Shown here piece by piece: positions 8,806 to 17,493 of a stretch of DNA of 64,000 nt. A program made the position numbers and the translations under genes. How positions within the stretch are numbered: the first letter of the stretch is position 1; every line of letters starts with the position of its first letter. The notes under the pieces were generated by a model. That model searched no databases and was not told the DNA's origin. It saw only the letters and a program-made list of their open reading frames with translations. The DNA is from Methanobacteriota archaeon (GTDB lineage Archaea > Thermoplasmatota > E2 > JACPAO01 > JAHWKR01): contig JAHWKR010000001.1 in the NCBI GenBank assembly GCA_019347805.1, forward strand, positions 1 through 64,000, in the 5' to 3' direction.

Positions 8806-9344
8806 TGGGCAAGCGGGCCAAGAAGAAGGACGGGGTCGCCGCGGTCGGCGACAAGCCGTTCGTCTATGTGCAGCTGCGCACCTTCTGCCATGCCACCGAG
8901 GATCTCACGATGGTGGAGACGGCGCTCGCCAACGCCGCCGGTTTCGACCTCGACGACGACGAGGAGTTGAAACGGTTCCGCCGTTCGCTCACCGCGACGC
9001 GCTCGTCAGGCCACTTCAACAACCCCATCGAGATCCTCGAGGTCGAGATGCGCCGGAGCCGCGAGATGCGCCGTTTCTGGGACCGTCTCTTCGCGGAGGA
9101 CACGGTGGCCCGTCGCTTGCTGCGTGAGGCGGACGAGCGCTTGGACGGCGACCTGGTGTTCTGGTTCCGCGTCGACAAGCAGGAGGCCGCCATGGGGGAC
9201 GTCGAACTGTCGCGGGGCGAGGATGTCGTCCATGTGCGCGCCAAGGTCGCCACCTATCCGAAGGACCGTGAGGTGGCCCTGCGCTTCCTCGAAGGGTTCC
9301 TCGGCGAGGCGGTCGGGGAAGAGACCTCCCCGGCGACGGCCTGA
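8805..9344 (+). CDS. Predicted exosome-associated RNA-binding protein (COG1325-like)
   Basis: A 179-residue soluble protein. Its landmarks FCHATEDLTMVETAL, then SSGHFNNPIEILEVEM and a hydrophobic strand VFWFRVDKQEAA, match an archaeal family annotated as a predicted exosome subunit or RNA-binding protein. The expected role is binding RNA near the 3'-to-5' exosome, but this is known only by family. A GTG three bases upstream is also possible; the ATG that overlaps the ABCE1 stop is preferred. The C-terminus is Glu/Lys rich. Coupling to ABCE1 suggests a ribosome-linked RNA quality control role. Confidence 0.8.
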   Translation: MGKRAKKKDGVAAVGDKPFVYVQLRTFCHATEDLTMVETALANAAGFDLDDDEELKRFRRSLTATRSSGHFNNPIEILEVEMRRSREMRRFWDRLFAEDTVARRLLREADERLDGDLVFWFRVDKQEAAMGDVELSRGEDVVHVRAKVATYPKDREVALRFLEGFLGEAVGEETSPATA

Positions 9345-9407
9345 GGGGCCACCGGCCCGAGCCAACCTTTTTGGACCCCCGGACGCCTCTTCATCCTGGT
9401 GTCCCCT

Positions 9408-10910
9408 ATGCGTGTCGCTTCCGTGGTGCTTTTCCTGTTCGCGATGGCCCTCTCCGGTTGCGTCAGTGAGGATGCGCCGACCGGGCCCCGCGTGGTCGAC
9501 GACTTGGACATCGAGGCGCTCGTCGCATCGCTCCTCGTCCAGGACCATGATCACGACACGGCGCACGATGACCATGTCGGCACCTATGGCATGCAGCCGC
9601 TTTCCTTCACGCCGGCACGCGCGGGTGCCTATCCGGACGAGGAGGTCTATTTCGAGATGGCCGTCAAGGCGGGTCACGCCTTCGTCGCCTACGGTCCCCA
9701 TGCGGGTTACCTGAAGCCTGGACAGGACGCCGGTTTCATCGTCTATGATGTGGCGGTCCCGGAGGCCCCGAAGGAGGTCGGGCGCTGGCACGGACAACCG
9801 CCGTCGGACATCGAGGTGTCGGACGATGGCGACTGGGTCTTCGTGACGACGCAAAGGAACGGCTATCCCTATCCCTACACCGTCCACGCCGATGCCATCG
9901 GTGACCTCGGTGTCCTTCCGCGCGGCACCTATGTGGTCGATGCGCGCGACAAGTCCGACCCGAAGACGGTGTCGTTCACGCCGCTTCCCACCAATGGTCC
10001 CCACACGATCACCTGGTTCGAGACGCCGGACGGGCGCGAGCTGGTGTTCCATTCCACCTACGATTTCGTCTTCACCACCTATCCCGACAACCTGGGCCAG
10101 AACTCGGCGTCGCAGAAGGTGGTCATCATGGAGGTCGAACGCTCCGGTCCTGTACCGATCCTGAAGCCGCTTTCGACGTTCCAGATCCTCAAACCGGACG
10201 AGGAGGGGTTGAACTTCTTCCCGCACGACGCGACCGCCTATGTCGACCCGACGACGGAGCGCGTCATCATGACCGTCGCCTATTGGGACCTCGGCATGGT
10301 CCTCGTCGACATCACCGACCCGACGATGCCGAAGGAGTTGTCCCGTTTCGCCGACACCGGCCCCTCCGACTACACCAAGACCCATCTCGTTCGCGTCTTC
10401 CCGGGCACGCTCGACGGGCGCATGGTGGCGGTCATGGAACCGGAGATCCCCGGCGGCAGCGACGACGGCCAGTACACCTTCGTCGACGTGACGGACCCCG
10501 CGAAGCCCGCGAAGCTGGGCCATTGGAGCCTGCCGGGCGAGCATGTCATCGACAAGCCGTTCGTCTTCAGCCCGCACAACTTCGACCTGGCGTGCGGTGG
10601 TGACGGTGTCGTCTCGGGTGTCGCGGTCGACTGGGGTGCGCCCTGTCAGGACCCGACCGTGGTCCTCGGCCATTTCCATGGCGGACTCTGGACTTTGGAC
10701 GCCTCCGATCCGACGGCGCCGCGCGCGAGCGGCTATTTCTTCCCGCTCGTCGAGCGACAGAACATCGTGCAGGGCTTCCCGTGGACCGGATTCGTGACGG
10801 CGTATATGGCCGACGGCCGGGTCTATGCGCCCGAGGCGTGGACCGGTCTCTATGTGCTCTCCGCCGATGCGCCCGTGGAGACGGCGACGCTCTCGGTCGA
10901 CCTGCCCTGA
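9408..10910 (+). CDS. LVIVD-repeat beta-propeller lipoprotein
   Basis: A 500-residue lipoprotein with lipobox ALSG before C18. Mature repeats of the form 'FIVYDVAVPEAPKEVGRW', 'TYVVDARDKSDPKTV', 'MVLVDITDPTMPKELSRF', 'YTFVDVTDPAKPAKLGHW' and 'LWTLDASDPTAPRASGYF' are the LVIVD signature of a surface beta-propeller. Just after the anchor there is a His/Asp cluster (DHDHDTAHDDH) that could bind metal. Many histidines (GHFHGG, PHNFD, HTITW) recur through the blades. A GTG at 9399 is an alternative start; ATG 9408 begins directly at the signal peptide. The substrate is unknown. Confidence 0.82.
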   Translation: MRVASVVLFLFAMALSGCVSEDAPTGPRVVDDLDIEALVASLLVQDHDHDTAHDDHVGTYGMQPLSFTPARAGAYPDEEVYFEMAVKAGHAFVAYGPHAGYLKPGQDAGFIVYDVAVPEAPKEVGRWHGQPPSDIEVSDDGDWVFVTTQRNGYPYPYTVHADAIGDLGVLPRGTYVVDARDKSDPKTVSFTPLPTNGPHTITWFETPDGRELVFHSTYDFVFTTYPDNLGQNSASQKVVIMEVERSGPVPILKPLSTFQILKPDEEGLNFFPHDATAYVDPTTERVIMTVAYWDLGMVLVDITDPTMPKELSRFADTGPSDYTKTHLVRVFPGTLDGRMVAVMEPEIPGGSDDGQYTFVDVTDPAKPAKLGHWSLPGEHVIDKPFVFSPHNFDLACGGDGVVSGVAVDWGAPCQDPTVVLGHFHGGLWTLDASDPTAPRASGYFFPLVERQNIVQGFPWTGFVTAYMADGRVYAPEAWTGLYVLSADAPVETATLSVDLP

Positions 10911-10936
10911 CAACGTGTTCGGTGCGACAACAAACG

Positions 10937-10979
10937 TTTATAACCCGCACCACCTCGCTCCATCTCTACCTTTAAAAGG
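10937..10979 (+). promoter_or_regulatory. Two tandem TATA boxes before the zinc-ribbon gene pair
   Basis: TTTATAACC at 10937-10945 and CTTTAAAAGG at 10970-10979 lie 33 bases apart. The second would start RNA near 11003, just before a strong ribosome-binding site at 11006. Confidence 0.5.
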
Positions 10980-11005
10980 CTCCCTGGAGGCGGGGGGCCG
11001 CCCTT

Positions 11006-11011
11006 GGAGGT
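11006..11011 (+). promoter_or_regulatory. Shine-Dalgarno site deciding a CTG start
   Basis: GGAGGT stands 6 bases before CTG 11018. No ATG, GTG or TTG is available in frame until 11108, which would remove a complete zinc-ribbon motif. Confidence 0.55.
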
Positions 11012-11017
11012 CCTGCG

Positions 11018-12127
11018 CTGTACGAGGTCGTCTGTCCCGATTGTGCCCGCCGGTTCGACGCCGCGGAGGGCGCCGAATCCGCCGTCTGCCCCACTTGCGG
11101 GGCCGAGATGGACCTGGTGTCGGAGACGGTGGCACGCACCCTCGGCATCGACCCGGGACGAGGTCTGCCTGCCGGCCACGAGCGTTCGCGGGCGCCGTCT
11201 GTCCGCTCGGCGCGTGAGCGACCGGCGTGGGTCGACGAGGTGGACGCCCCGCAGGCACCGGCACCCGCGCCGACGCCGGTCGCTTCCGCCGAGCTGGAGG
11301 AGACCGAGGTGGTCGCGACGCCGGACGAGAACGGGCTCGTCGAGGTGCCCTGTCCGGTCTGTTCCGGACCGCTCCTTGTCGCCACGACCGACCGGGAGGG
11401 CGTCTGTCCCCATTGTGACCGCCTGCTCGAGTTCGAGGTCGAAGGCGGGTCGGAGACGACTCCGCTCGAGCAGGGAGAGCCGGCGACCGCGCCTTCGCTC
11501 GCATACGACCCGACCAGCAAGATCACCCCCGCTTCGGCCCCGCTCATCGAGGTGCGCGCCGTCGCACCGCTCGAGCCGACCCTACAGCCGGAGGAAGAGA
11601 CGCCTGCGGCGCCTGTCGCGGCCGCACCGGCCGAGGAGGATGAACCGGACATCGGCACCGAGGCGGCGTCGGACGACGAGGAAACAGCGGACGTGGACGA
11701 GCAGACGGCATGGGCACCCGTCGGCCCACCCGCCGCCGTACCGAGGGCTCTGTCGATGGTCGACCCGCAGACAAGGATCACGCGCAAGAACGCGCCCCTT
11801 GTCGAGGTGCACGGGGGCTCCTGGCCGGACCCATCGCCACGCCCGGGATCCGATGAGCCGGCGGCGGCGGTCGCCGCGGCCCCGACCAAGGAGGATGAAC
11901 CGCCGCTCACCACGAAGAAGGGCCGCGGGAAAGGGGCGGACGGTCCGGTCGGCACGAAGAAGAAGGGTCGGGGCACCGCGAAAGGCAAGGCTCCAATCAC
12001 GAAGAAGAAGAGCGGGAGCACGAAAAGCAGATCGCCCGCCAAGAACAGCCGCAGCCCGAAGAGCAAGGCGCCCTCGACGACCAAGAAGAAGGGTCGGAGC
12101 ACCACGGGGGTGCAGAAGCGCTCGTGA
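11018..12127 (+). CDS. Double zinc-ribbon protein with basic C-terminal tail (likely CTG start)
   Basis: Function unknown. Read from CTG 11018, the protein has 369 residues and begins with a treble-cysteine ribbon (C6, C9, C24, C27). A second ribbon follows at C112, C115, C130 and C133. After it come two copies of a linear motif of the form DPxTxITxxxAPLxEV (near residues 160 and 250), separated by acidic/Pro-Ala linkers. The last 80 residues are Lys/Ser/Thr-rich and strongly basic. The nearest standard start is ATG 11108, which would drop the first ribbon. The next gene starts on a GTG overlapping this stop (GTGA), so the two products are probably partners made in fixed ratio. Confidence 0.72.
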   Translation: MYEVVCPDCARRFDAAEGAESAVCPTCGAEMDLVSETVARTLGIDPGRGLPAGHERSRAPSVRSARERPAWVDEVDAPQAPAPAPTPVASAELEETEVVATPDENGLVEVPCPVCSGPLLVATTDREGVCPHCDRLLEFEVEGGSETTPLEQGEPATAPSLAYDPTSKITPASAPLIEVRAVAPLEPTLQPEEETPAAPVAAAPAEEDEPDIGTEAASDDEETADVDEQTAWAPVGPPAAVPRALSMVDPQTRITRKNAPLVEVHGGSWPDPSPRPGSDEPAAAVAAAPTKEDEPPLTTKKGRGKGADGPVGTKKKGRGTAKGKAPITKKKSGSTKSRSPAKNSRSPKSKAPSTTKKKGRSTTGVQKRS

Positions 12128-13323
12128 ACGACCGAGCACCCGTTCCGCTCGCGGATGGTCCATCGATCGGGGTCGCGAGCGCACCATCGCCCATCGAGGC
12201 AGACAAGATGCCATCCATCGACAAGAAAAAAGGACCTGCCTCGACGGCCGCGGGATCGTCTGCGGCGAAGAAGCGGGCGAAGGACGTCGAACCGATCGTG
12301 GACCCGGAGATGCCGGACGGCATCCCGGTCGTGAAGGAGGGCCGCAAGGTCAAGGACCCAAAGTCGGCCCCGGTCGAGGATTGTCCGGTCTGTGGCAACG
12401 CGTTCCGCCATCATGTCAAGGACAAGGAGGGTCAGTGTCCGCATTGCGAGGCCTTCCTGGCGCTCGATGCCGAGCCGCGGGAGCCGTCCCCGCCGCCCGG
12501 TGGTCCCAAGGCGGACAAAGCGGAGGCGCGTGCGGCCGAGCGCGCCCGCAAGAAAGCCGAAAAGGAGCAGAAGAAGGCGGAAGCGGCAGAGAAGAAGGCC
12601 ATGAAGAAAAGAACAAAGAAAGGCGGTGATGGGATCATCCAGGCAGAGCCGGAGGCGCCCGCCGCCGAGACCCCGCTTCTTGTCGAAGAGGACCTCATCG
12701 AGGTCGAAGAGACGGTCGAACCCCTCGACGTCGAGGAAGGGGAGGCGGTCGAGCCGCTCGTCACCGAACAGGCGTTGAAAGCGGAGTCCGAGGTCCCTGT
12801 CGAAGAGGAAGAGGTGGGTCTGGAGCTCGAGGAGGAGGTCGACACAGAGCGGGTGCCGATCGTCTCCGGTGAGGCCGACCCGCCCGGGTCCGAGATCCCT
12901 GCGGAAGAGGAAGAGGTGGGTCTGGAGCTCGAGGACGAGGTCGACACAGAGCGGGTGCCGATCGTCACCGGTGAGGCGGAGCCACCCGAAAGCGAGATCC
13001 TTGTCGAGGAGGAAGAGGTGGGCCTGGAACTCGAGGACGAACCCGAGGTGCAGCCTGCGCCTGAAGAGGAGGAGCCCGTCGCGGTGGAGGCGGCTCCCCC
13101 TGGACCGAAGCCCGAGGTGGACATGCCAAGCGCCGAAGCGGTGCCACCGCCCATCGAGGTGGATGTCGGTGCCCCTTACCTCGAACCACTGGGGGAGGAC
13201 GACGACCTCGATGCCTTGCCGGATTTCACGGTGACCGCGGAGGCCATCGAGGAGGACGGCGACGACGATGAGGAGCCGGTCGAGCTTCCCCGCAAGCGCT
13301 TTTTCGGCAAGAAGGGTGGCTGA
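12124..13323 (+). CDS. Zinc-ribbon protein with tandem acidic repeats
   Basis: A 399-residue soluble protein of unknown function. A basic N-terminus is followed by one zinc ribbon (C87, C90, C105, C108) closely resembling the second ribbon of the upstream protein. Then comes a Lys/Ala helix and a long acidic region. That region contains a 34-residue unit (about residues 222-255 and 256-289, with a shortened third copy) built around EEEEVGLELE and DTERVPIV. The C-terminus ends in a basic RKRFFGKKGG tail. GTG 12124 overlaps the previous stop. The basic tail of the upstream protein and this acidic region suggest charge-based pairing; this is inference. Confidence 0.75.
   Translation: MNDRAPVPLADGPSIGVASAPSPIEADKMPSIDKKKGPASTAAGSSAAKKRAKDVEPIVDPEMPDGIPVVKEGRKVKDPKSAPVEDCPVCGNAFRHHVKDKEGQCPHCEAFLALDAEPREPSPPPGGPKADKAEARAAERARKKAEKEQKKAEAAEKKAMKKRTKKGGDGIIQAEPEAPAAETPLLVEEDLIEVEETVEPLDVEEGEAVEPLVTEQALKAESEVPVEEEEVGLELEEEVDTERVPIVSGEADPPGSEIPAEEEEVGLELEDEVDTERVPIVTGEAEPPESEILVEEEEVGLELEDEPEVQPAPEEEEPVAVEAAPPGPKPEVDMPSAEAVPPPIEVDVGAPYLEPLGEDDDLDALPDFTVTAEAIEEDGDDDEEPVELPRKRFFGKKGG
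12787..13056 (+). repeat. 102-base in-frame tandem repeat (2.6 copies)
   Basis: Units start at 12787, 12889 and 12991, exactly 102 bases apart, and encode the acidic 34-residue repeat of the zinc-ribbon protein. The third copy is truncated. Confidence 0.85.
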
Positions 13324-13378
13324 GGGCCCCCGGTAGCCTTTTGGAGGGACCACCCACTCCATCAAGGGAGGCGATAGG

Positions 13379-14170
13379 GTGTCCGATCCTTCCGAGCGTG
13401 CGCGTGCCGAATCCTCTGACCATCCGTTCGAGCGTGCCGTGGTCCGTCCGGGCCGTGGTCTTGAGGCGGACCTGGAAGGCCGGATCGACGGCATCGTCGA
13501 CCGGGTCCTGGCGGACCATGAGGCGTTCGTCGCCACATTGGAGCGCGATGTCCGCATCCCGGTCTCCGGCATCCCCGAGGGGCCCGCTTCCGTGCTGCGG
13601 GGCCAGCAGGCGGCACTCGACGCACTGAGATCGGATGTCGATGTCTCGCGTCATCGTGCCGAGTTGGAGGCGGAGCGTCGCATGCGGGCCCGTCTCGTCG
13701 AGGACCTGCGGCCGTCGTCCGGTCCGGTGTTCCGCGAGGATCCCATCGTCACCCGTGAGGGGGTCTTGCGGGTCGATGCCGATTTCGCGCAGGCGGCCGG
13801 CCTCGGTCCGGTCGTCGAGTCCCGACTCTATGCCCATGGCGTGCGGACCGCTTCGGCCTATCTCGACCTCGATGCGGACGAGCTCGTGCGCGTGACGGGT
13901 CTCGGCCGCGATGTGGTGGTCGCGGCGCGTGACGACCTGCGTCTCGAGCGTATCGCCGGTCTGCCGGCGCGTGCGGCGGACCTGTTGCGGGTCGCCGGGG
14001 TGCATTCGGTGTCACGTCTTGCGGCTTCCGACCCGGCCGTGTTGTCCGAGCGGATCGTCGAGATGCGGAACCGTCATCGGCTTGCCCGTCTGCCGGATGC
14101 GATCGCGTCGGAGGCAGCGGTGGCGCGATTGGTCGAGGACGCCAAGGCGCTTGTGGGTCGGCACGCGTGA
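13379..14170 (+). CDS. Helix-hairpin-helix domain protein
   Basis: A 263-residue protein. The N-terminal half is predicted helical and charged. The C-terminal half (about 130-235) carries two helix-hairpin-helix-like units: AAGLGPVVESRLYAHGVRT and VTGLGRDVVVAARDDLRLE, then AGLPARAADLLRVAGVHSV. This is the pattern of the DUF4332/RNA-polymerase-alpha-CTD-like fold, which often binds DNA or RNA. GTG 13379 is preceded by GGGAGG. It overlaps the next gene by GTGA. Function is not known. Confidence 0.72.
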   Translation: MSDPSERARAESSDHPFERAVVRPGRGLEADLEGRIDGIVDRVLADHEAFVATLERDVRIPVSGIPEGPASVLRGQQAALDALRSDVDVSRHRAELEAERRMRARLVEDLRPSSGPVFREDPIVTREGVLRVDADFAQAAGLGPVVESRLYAHGVRTASAYLDLDADELVRVTGLGRDVVVAARDDLRLERIAGLPARAADLLRVAGVHSVSRLAASDPAVLSERIVEMRNRHRLARLPDAIASEAAVARLVEDAKALVGRHA

Positions 14171-15045
14171 GGGCGGACGACCGGTGGTATCCGGTGACCG
14201 GAGACGCCGAGAAGACCTCAGGCGATTGGCGGCCCATCGGATCTCCCCGCGAGGACCGACCCGGTGACGCGTCCGGTCAGGAAGTCGAGGAGGACTGGAA
14301 CTGGTTCGGTGCCTCGTCGACGGCGCGCCGTGGCCGTCTGCCCTTCGGCGCTGGTGACACGGGGCGCACCATCACGCAGGTCTTCGCGGTCGTCGTGGTC
14401 GCGCTTGTCGTCCTCGTCGTAGGGGGTGACCTCCTGGCGGTCATGCTCTCCCAGCTTCTGGATGGCGGGGGGCCGGAGAGCGCCGACCCGGTGCGCCGGG
14501 GCGACATCTTCTACGGCCTGTCGGTCATGCTGGTCCTCTTCACGATCCCGCCTCTCTTGTGGGTCTATGCCTTCTACGAGGGGAAGCTCGAGGCGTGGCG
14601 GACGCGGCTTTTCCTGCATGCCCAGCGTTTCTTCGGATTCTTCGGCTGGGGTGTCATCGGGGGTTTCGGCCTGCTCGTCGCGGGCGCGATCATCGCCATC
14701 GTCCTCGACAGCGTCATCCCGCAGCCGGAGAACCGCGTGGTGCAGGACATCGGGGCCGTCCTGACGTGGGAGTTGGTCTTCTTCATCTCCATCGCGGCGG
14801 CGGTCGGCGAGGAGATCTTCTTCCGCGGCTTCCTGCAGCCGCGCATCGGCATCGTGCCGGCCAACGTCCTCTTCGGGCTGGTCCATCTTTCCTACGGCGT
14901 GCCGCTCCAGGTCATCGTCCCGTTGGTGCTCGGGTTCGCGTTCAGTTGGATGACCTTGAAGACCCGTTCCTTGGTGCCGGCGATCGTCGCGCACTTCACG
15001 TTCGACCTCATCCAGCTCTCTCTGGCGAAGCTGTTTTTCGGCTGA
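14167..15045 (+). CDS. CPBP-family (CAAX-like) intramembrane metalloprotease
   Basis: A 292-residue polytopic protein with about six transmembrane segments after a 70-residue soluble N-terminus. The ABI/CPBP catalytic motifs are intact: E215-E216 with R220 in GEEIFFRG, H240 in FGLVHLSYG, and H276 with D280 in VAHFTFD. Members cleave membrane proteins or serve as bacteriocin-immunity-like factors; the substrate here is unknown. Translation starts on a GTG overlapping the stop of the helix-hairpin-helix gene, so both are coupled. Confidence 0.9.
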   Translation: MRADDRWYPVTGDAEKTSGDWRPIGSPREDRPGDASGQEVEEDWNWFGASSTARRGRLPFGAGDTGRTITQVFAVVVVALVVLVVGGDLLAVMLSQLLDGGGPESADPVRRGDIFYGLSVMLVLFTIPPLLWVYAFYEGKLEAWRTRLFLHAQRFFGFFGWGVIGGFGLLVAGAIIAIVLDSVIPQPENRVVQDIGAVLTWELVFFISIAAAVGEEIFFRGFLQPRIGIVPANVLFGLVHLSYGVPLQVIVPLVLGFAFSWMTLKTRSLVPAIVAHFTFDLIQLSLAKLFFG

Positions 15046-15089
15046 AGCGCTGAGGTGTCCACGCCGATACCGGATAAAGGCCCCAAAGG

Positions 15090-15098
15090 TATTATAGG
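15090..15098 (+). promoter_or_regulatory. TATA box for winged-helix gene
   Basis: TATTATAGG at 15090-15098 lies inside the longer open frame that begins at 15055. It therefore argues for translation from ATG 15133 instead. Confidence 0.55.
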
Positions 15099-15132
15099 GG
15101 GAGTCGCTCGCGCGGCCCTGAGGTCGTTTCTC

Positions 15133-15465
15133 ATGGCCCAAGATTCCGGCTCTGTTCTCACGAAGAGCTTCCGCAAGGAAGTCGAGCTCCTTACCCGTCA
15201 CGTCCAGCTTCTGCACGAGGTGAAACGCCACGGACCCATCGGGATCGTGCGCCTCTCTGCGGTCACCAACATGCCGCAGCACAAGGTGCGCTACTCGCTC
15301 CGCATCCTCCAGGAGGAGGGCTACATCGAGCCGACGACGCGCGGTGCCGCACCGACCGAGAAGACCGACAGGTTCCTCGACCACGTCACGGACATCCTCG
15401 AGTCCGCTTCCGTGCGTCTGAACGAACTCAAGTCGGAGCTTCAATCGGCTTCGCCCGAGCAATAG
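15133..15465 (+). CDS. Winged-helix transcriptional regulator
   Basis: A 110-residue cytoplasmic protein. The core (about residues 18-75) reads as a winged helix: LLHEVKRHGPIGIVRLSAVT, then the recognition helix region MPQHKVRYSLRILQEEGYIEPT. A coiled C-terminus (LDHVTDILESASVRLNELKSEL) probably dimerises. This compact arrangement is common among euryarchaeal regulators of unknown target. ATG 15133 is taken because the TATA box lies between it and the earlier start. Confidence 0.78.
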   Translation: MAQDSGSVLTKSFRKEVELLTRHVQLLHEVKRHGPIGIVRLSAVTNMPQHKVRYSLRILQEEGYIEPTTRGAAPTEKTDRFLDHVTDILESASVRLNELKSELQSASPEQ

Positions 15466-15512
15466 GACGTTCTTCCCGCTCTCTCCCCAGGCCGCTCGTT
15501 ACGGGTGGCTAC

Positions 15513-15522
15513 GATTATATAA
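15513..15522 (+). promoter_or_regulatory. TATA box for tRNA-Asn
   Basis: The strong element ATTATATAAT ends 45 bases before the mature tRNA. This implies a 5' leader of about 20 bases removed by RNase P. Confidence 0.65.
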
Positions 15523-15566
15523 TGGACCCGTCTACGCGCGTTCTTGCCCCTTATGGGGACACCTTT

Positions 15567-15639
15567 GCCGGTGTAGCTCAGTAGGTAGAGCACTCGGCTG
15601 TTAACCGAGCGGTCGCAGGTTCGAGCCCTGCCGCCGGCG
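15567..15639 (+). tRNA. tRNA-Asn (GTT)
   Basis: Cloverleaf with acceptor arms GCCGGTG and CGCCGGC (one G-U pair), D-arm GCTC/GAGC, anticodon stem CTCGG/CCGAG with loop CTGTTAA (anticodon GTT), T-arm GCAGG/CCTGC with TTCGAGC, and discriminator G. There is no intron and no encoded CCA. Confidence 0.95.
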
Positions 15640-15652
15640 TACACCGGGGTGG

Positions 15653-15708
15653 GGGTCCGGGGGAGGGGCCTGAAGCCCTTCCCCCGGGTCCTGATCCCCC
15701 CGTTTTTG
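15653..15708 (+). terminator. GC-hairpin followed by T run
   Basis: Eleven-pair arms GGGGGAGGGGC and GCCCTTCCCCC (one G-T pair) enclose CTGAA, and TTTTT follows at 15703. The same type of stem recurs after EF-2 at 55451. Confidence 0.5.
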
Positions 15709-15822
15709 CTCGTCCGTCTTCATCCCGACGAGTGCGTCTTCATGACAATGTCCGCTTCGTGTGGCCCGCCCGCCATGTCCGAAACCCGCTCTTTTTCTCC
15801 CACCCCGCGGGCCATGGCAATC

Positions 15823-15831
15823 ACATATAAC
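15823..15831 (+). promoter_or_regulatory. TATA box for nhaC-type gene
   Basis: ACATATAAC ends 24 bases before ATG 15855, indicating a leaderless mRNA. Confidence 0.65.
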
Positions 15832-15854
15832 GGTGGACGGGTACAGCGGCCCTG

Positions 15855-17492
15855 ATGGCGGATTTCGGTTATTGGGCACTGGTCCCGCCGCTCATCGCCA
15901 TCGGCGCGGCGATCGTTACCCGCAAGGTCTACCTGAGCCTGGGGCTCGGCATCCTGGCCGGGGCGATCATCTTCGCGGTCGGGCAGGGCTCTGTGGGTTC
16001 GTTCCCGCTGGTCTTCGCCGAGTGGACCGTGACGGCCTTGGCGACCAACATCCAGGTGGTCGTCTTCACGCTCGTTCTGGGTTGGCTCATCGCGCTCATG
16101 CAGCAGTCGGGTGGGATGAAGGGGTTCGCGGTGTGGGCGATGCAGCGGGCCGACAGTCCCCGTAAGGCGCTCGGCCTGGCCTGGTTCCTGGGGGTCTTCA
16201 TCGTCTTCATCGACGATTATTTCGACACCATCACGGTCGGCACGGTGATGCGGCCGATCACCGACAAGCAGAACGTGTCGCGCGAGAAGCTCTCCTATCT
16301 GGTCGACACGACGGCGGCGCCGGTCGCCATCATCGCGCCGGTCTCGACCTGGGTCGGGGTCATCGTGGGCTATATCGCGCTGCAGGCGACCTATCTGACG
16401 GACACCGCCTTCATGACGTTCCTGAAGTCGATCCCGCTCAATTTCTACAGTTTCATGGCCATCTTCTGGGCCCTCTTCATCGTCGTCACGATGGCCGATT
16501 ACGGTCCGATGAAGGCGGCGGAGGCGCGCTCGTATAATACGGGGGCGCTCTTGCGGCCTGGTGCGAAGCCGCTCCAGGCGAAGGATCTCGATGCGCTCGG
16601 GGACGACACCGATGCGCCGCCGCGGACGGCCAACCTGGTCCTGCCCATCCTGACGCTGGTGCTCGTGGCGGTGGTCTCGATGTGGGGCACCGGCTATGTG
16701 GCGCTGCAGGCGGACGGCGTCGCGGATCCGGGGATCGGTGCGGCGATCCGCAACGCTGATTCGCTGCAGGCGCTTGTCATCGCGAGCCTGGTGGCGGTCG
16801 CCTTCGCGGCCCTCTACTATCTCTACCAGCGCATCGTCACCGTGGAGCAGGTCTTCGTCGCCATGGAGGTCGGCTTCAAGGCGATGCTGCCGGCGGTCGT
16901 CGTCCTCGGTCTCGCCTGGACCATCGGGGAGGCGATCGGTGCGCTCGGGCTGGGTGAGACGATGGCGGAGCTTGTGACGGCGAACATCCCGCTCGCCCTC
17001 GTGCCGCCCTTGGTCTTTTTGCTCGGTGCCTTCACGGCGTTCGCGACCGGCACCTCGTTCGGCACGTTCGCCATCATGCTCCCCATCGCCATCCCGGTCG
17101 CGGCGGGCATCGACCCGGCGCTCGTGCCGCTCATGGTGGCGGCGACGGTCGGCGGCGCGGTCTTCGGGGACCATGCGAGCCCCATCAGCGACACGACGGT
17201 GTTGTCGTCCATGGCGTCGGCGTGCGACCACGTCGACCATGTGCGCACCCAGTTGCCCTATGCGGGCGCCGCCGCGCTCTTGGCGGTCCTCGGTTACACG
17301 CTCTTCGGCGCCATGTTCGCCTATGGTGGTGAGGTGCTCCTCTCCGGCGCCGTGGCGTGGGGGGCGATGGTCGTCATGATGGCGCTCTTTTTCGCGACGC
17401 TCCTCGTCCTGCGGCGCCGTGGCTCACGTCTTGTCGCGGACATCCCCGAGGCGGGGCCGGGACCGGAGCCGGATCCCGTCGCTGTGAAGTGA
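15855..17492 (+). CDS. NhaC-family Na+/H+ antiporter
   Basis: A 545-residue membrane protein with about 12-13 hydrophobic helices. Hallmarks of the NhaC/ion-transporter superfamily include FIDDYFDTITVG, APVAIIAPVSTW, ATGTSFGTFAIMLPIA and the late motif FGDHASPISDTTVLSS. It probably exchanges Na+ for H+, or a related substrate such as malate/lactate with Na+. Only the family level is safe. The leaderless start at 15855 follows its own TATA box. Its stop is one base away from the stop of the convergent coiled-coil gene. Confidence 0.9.
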   Translation: MADFGYWALVPPLIAIGAAIVTRKVYLSLGLGILAGAIIFAVGQGSVGSFPLVFAEWTVTALATNIQVVVFTLVLGWLIALMQQSGGMKGFAVWAMQRADSPRKALGLAWFLGVFIVFIDDYFDTITVGTVMRPITDKQNVSREKLSYLVDTTAAPVAIIAPVSTWVGVIVGYIALQATYLTDTAFMTFLKSIPLNFYSFMAIFWALFIVVTMADYGPMKAAEARSYNTGALLRPGAKPLQAKDLDALGDDTDAPPRTANLVLPILTLVLVAVVSMWGTGYVALQADGVADPGIGAAIRNADSLQALVIASLVAVAFAALYYLYQRIVTVEQVFVAMEVGFKAMLPAVVVLGLAWTIGEAIGALGLGETMAELVTANIPLALVPPLVFLLGAFTAFATGTSFGTFAIMLPIAIPVAAGIDPALVPLMVAATVGGAVFGDHASPISDTTVLSSMASACDHVDHVRTQLPYAGAAALLAVLGYTLFGAMFAYGGEVLLSGAVAWGAMVVMMALFFATLLVLRRRGSRLVADIPEAGPGPEPDPVAVK

Positions 17493-17493
17493 C

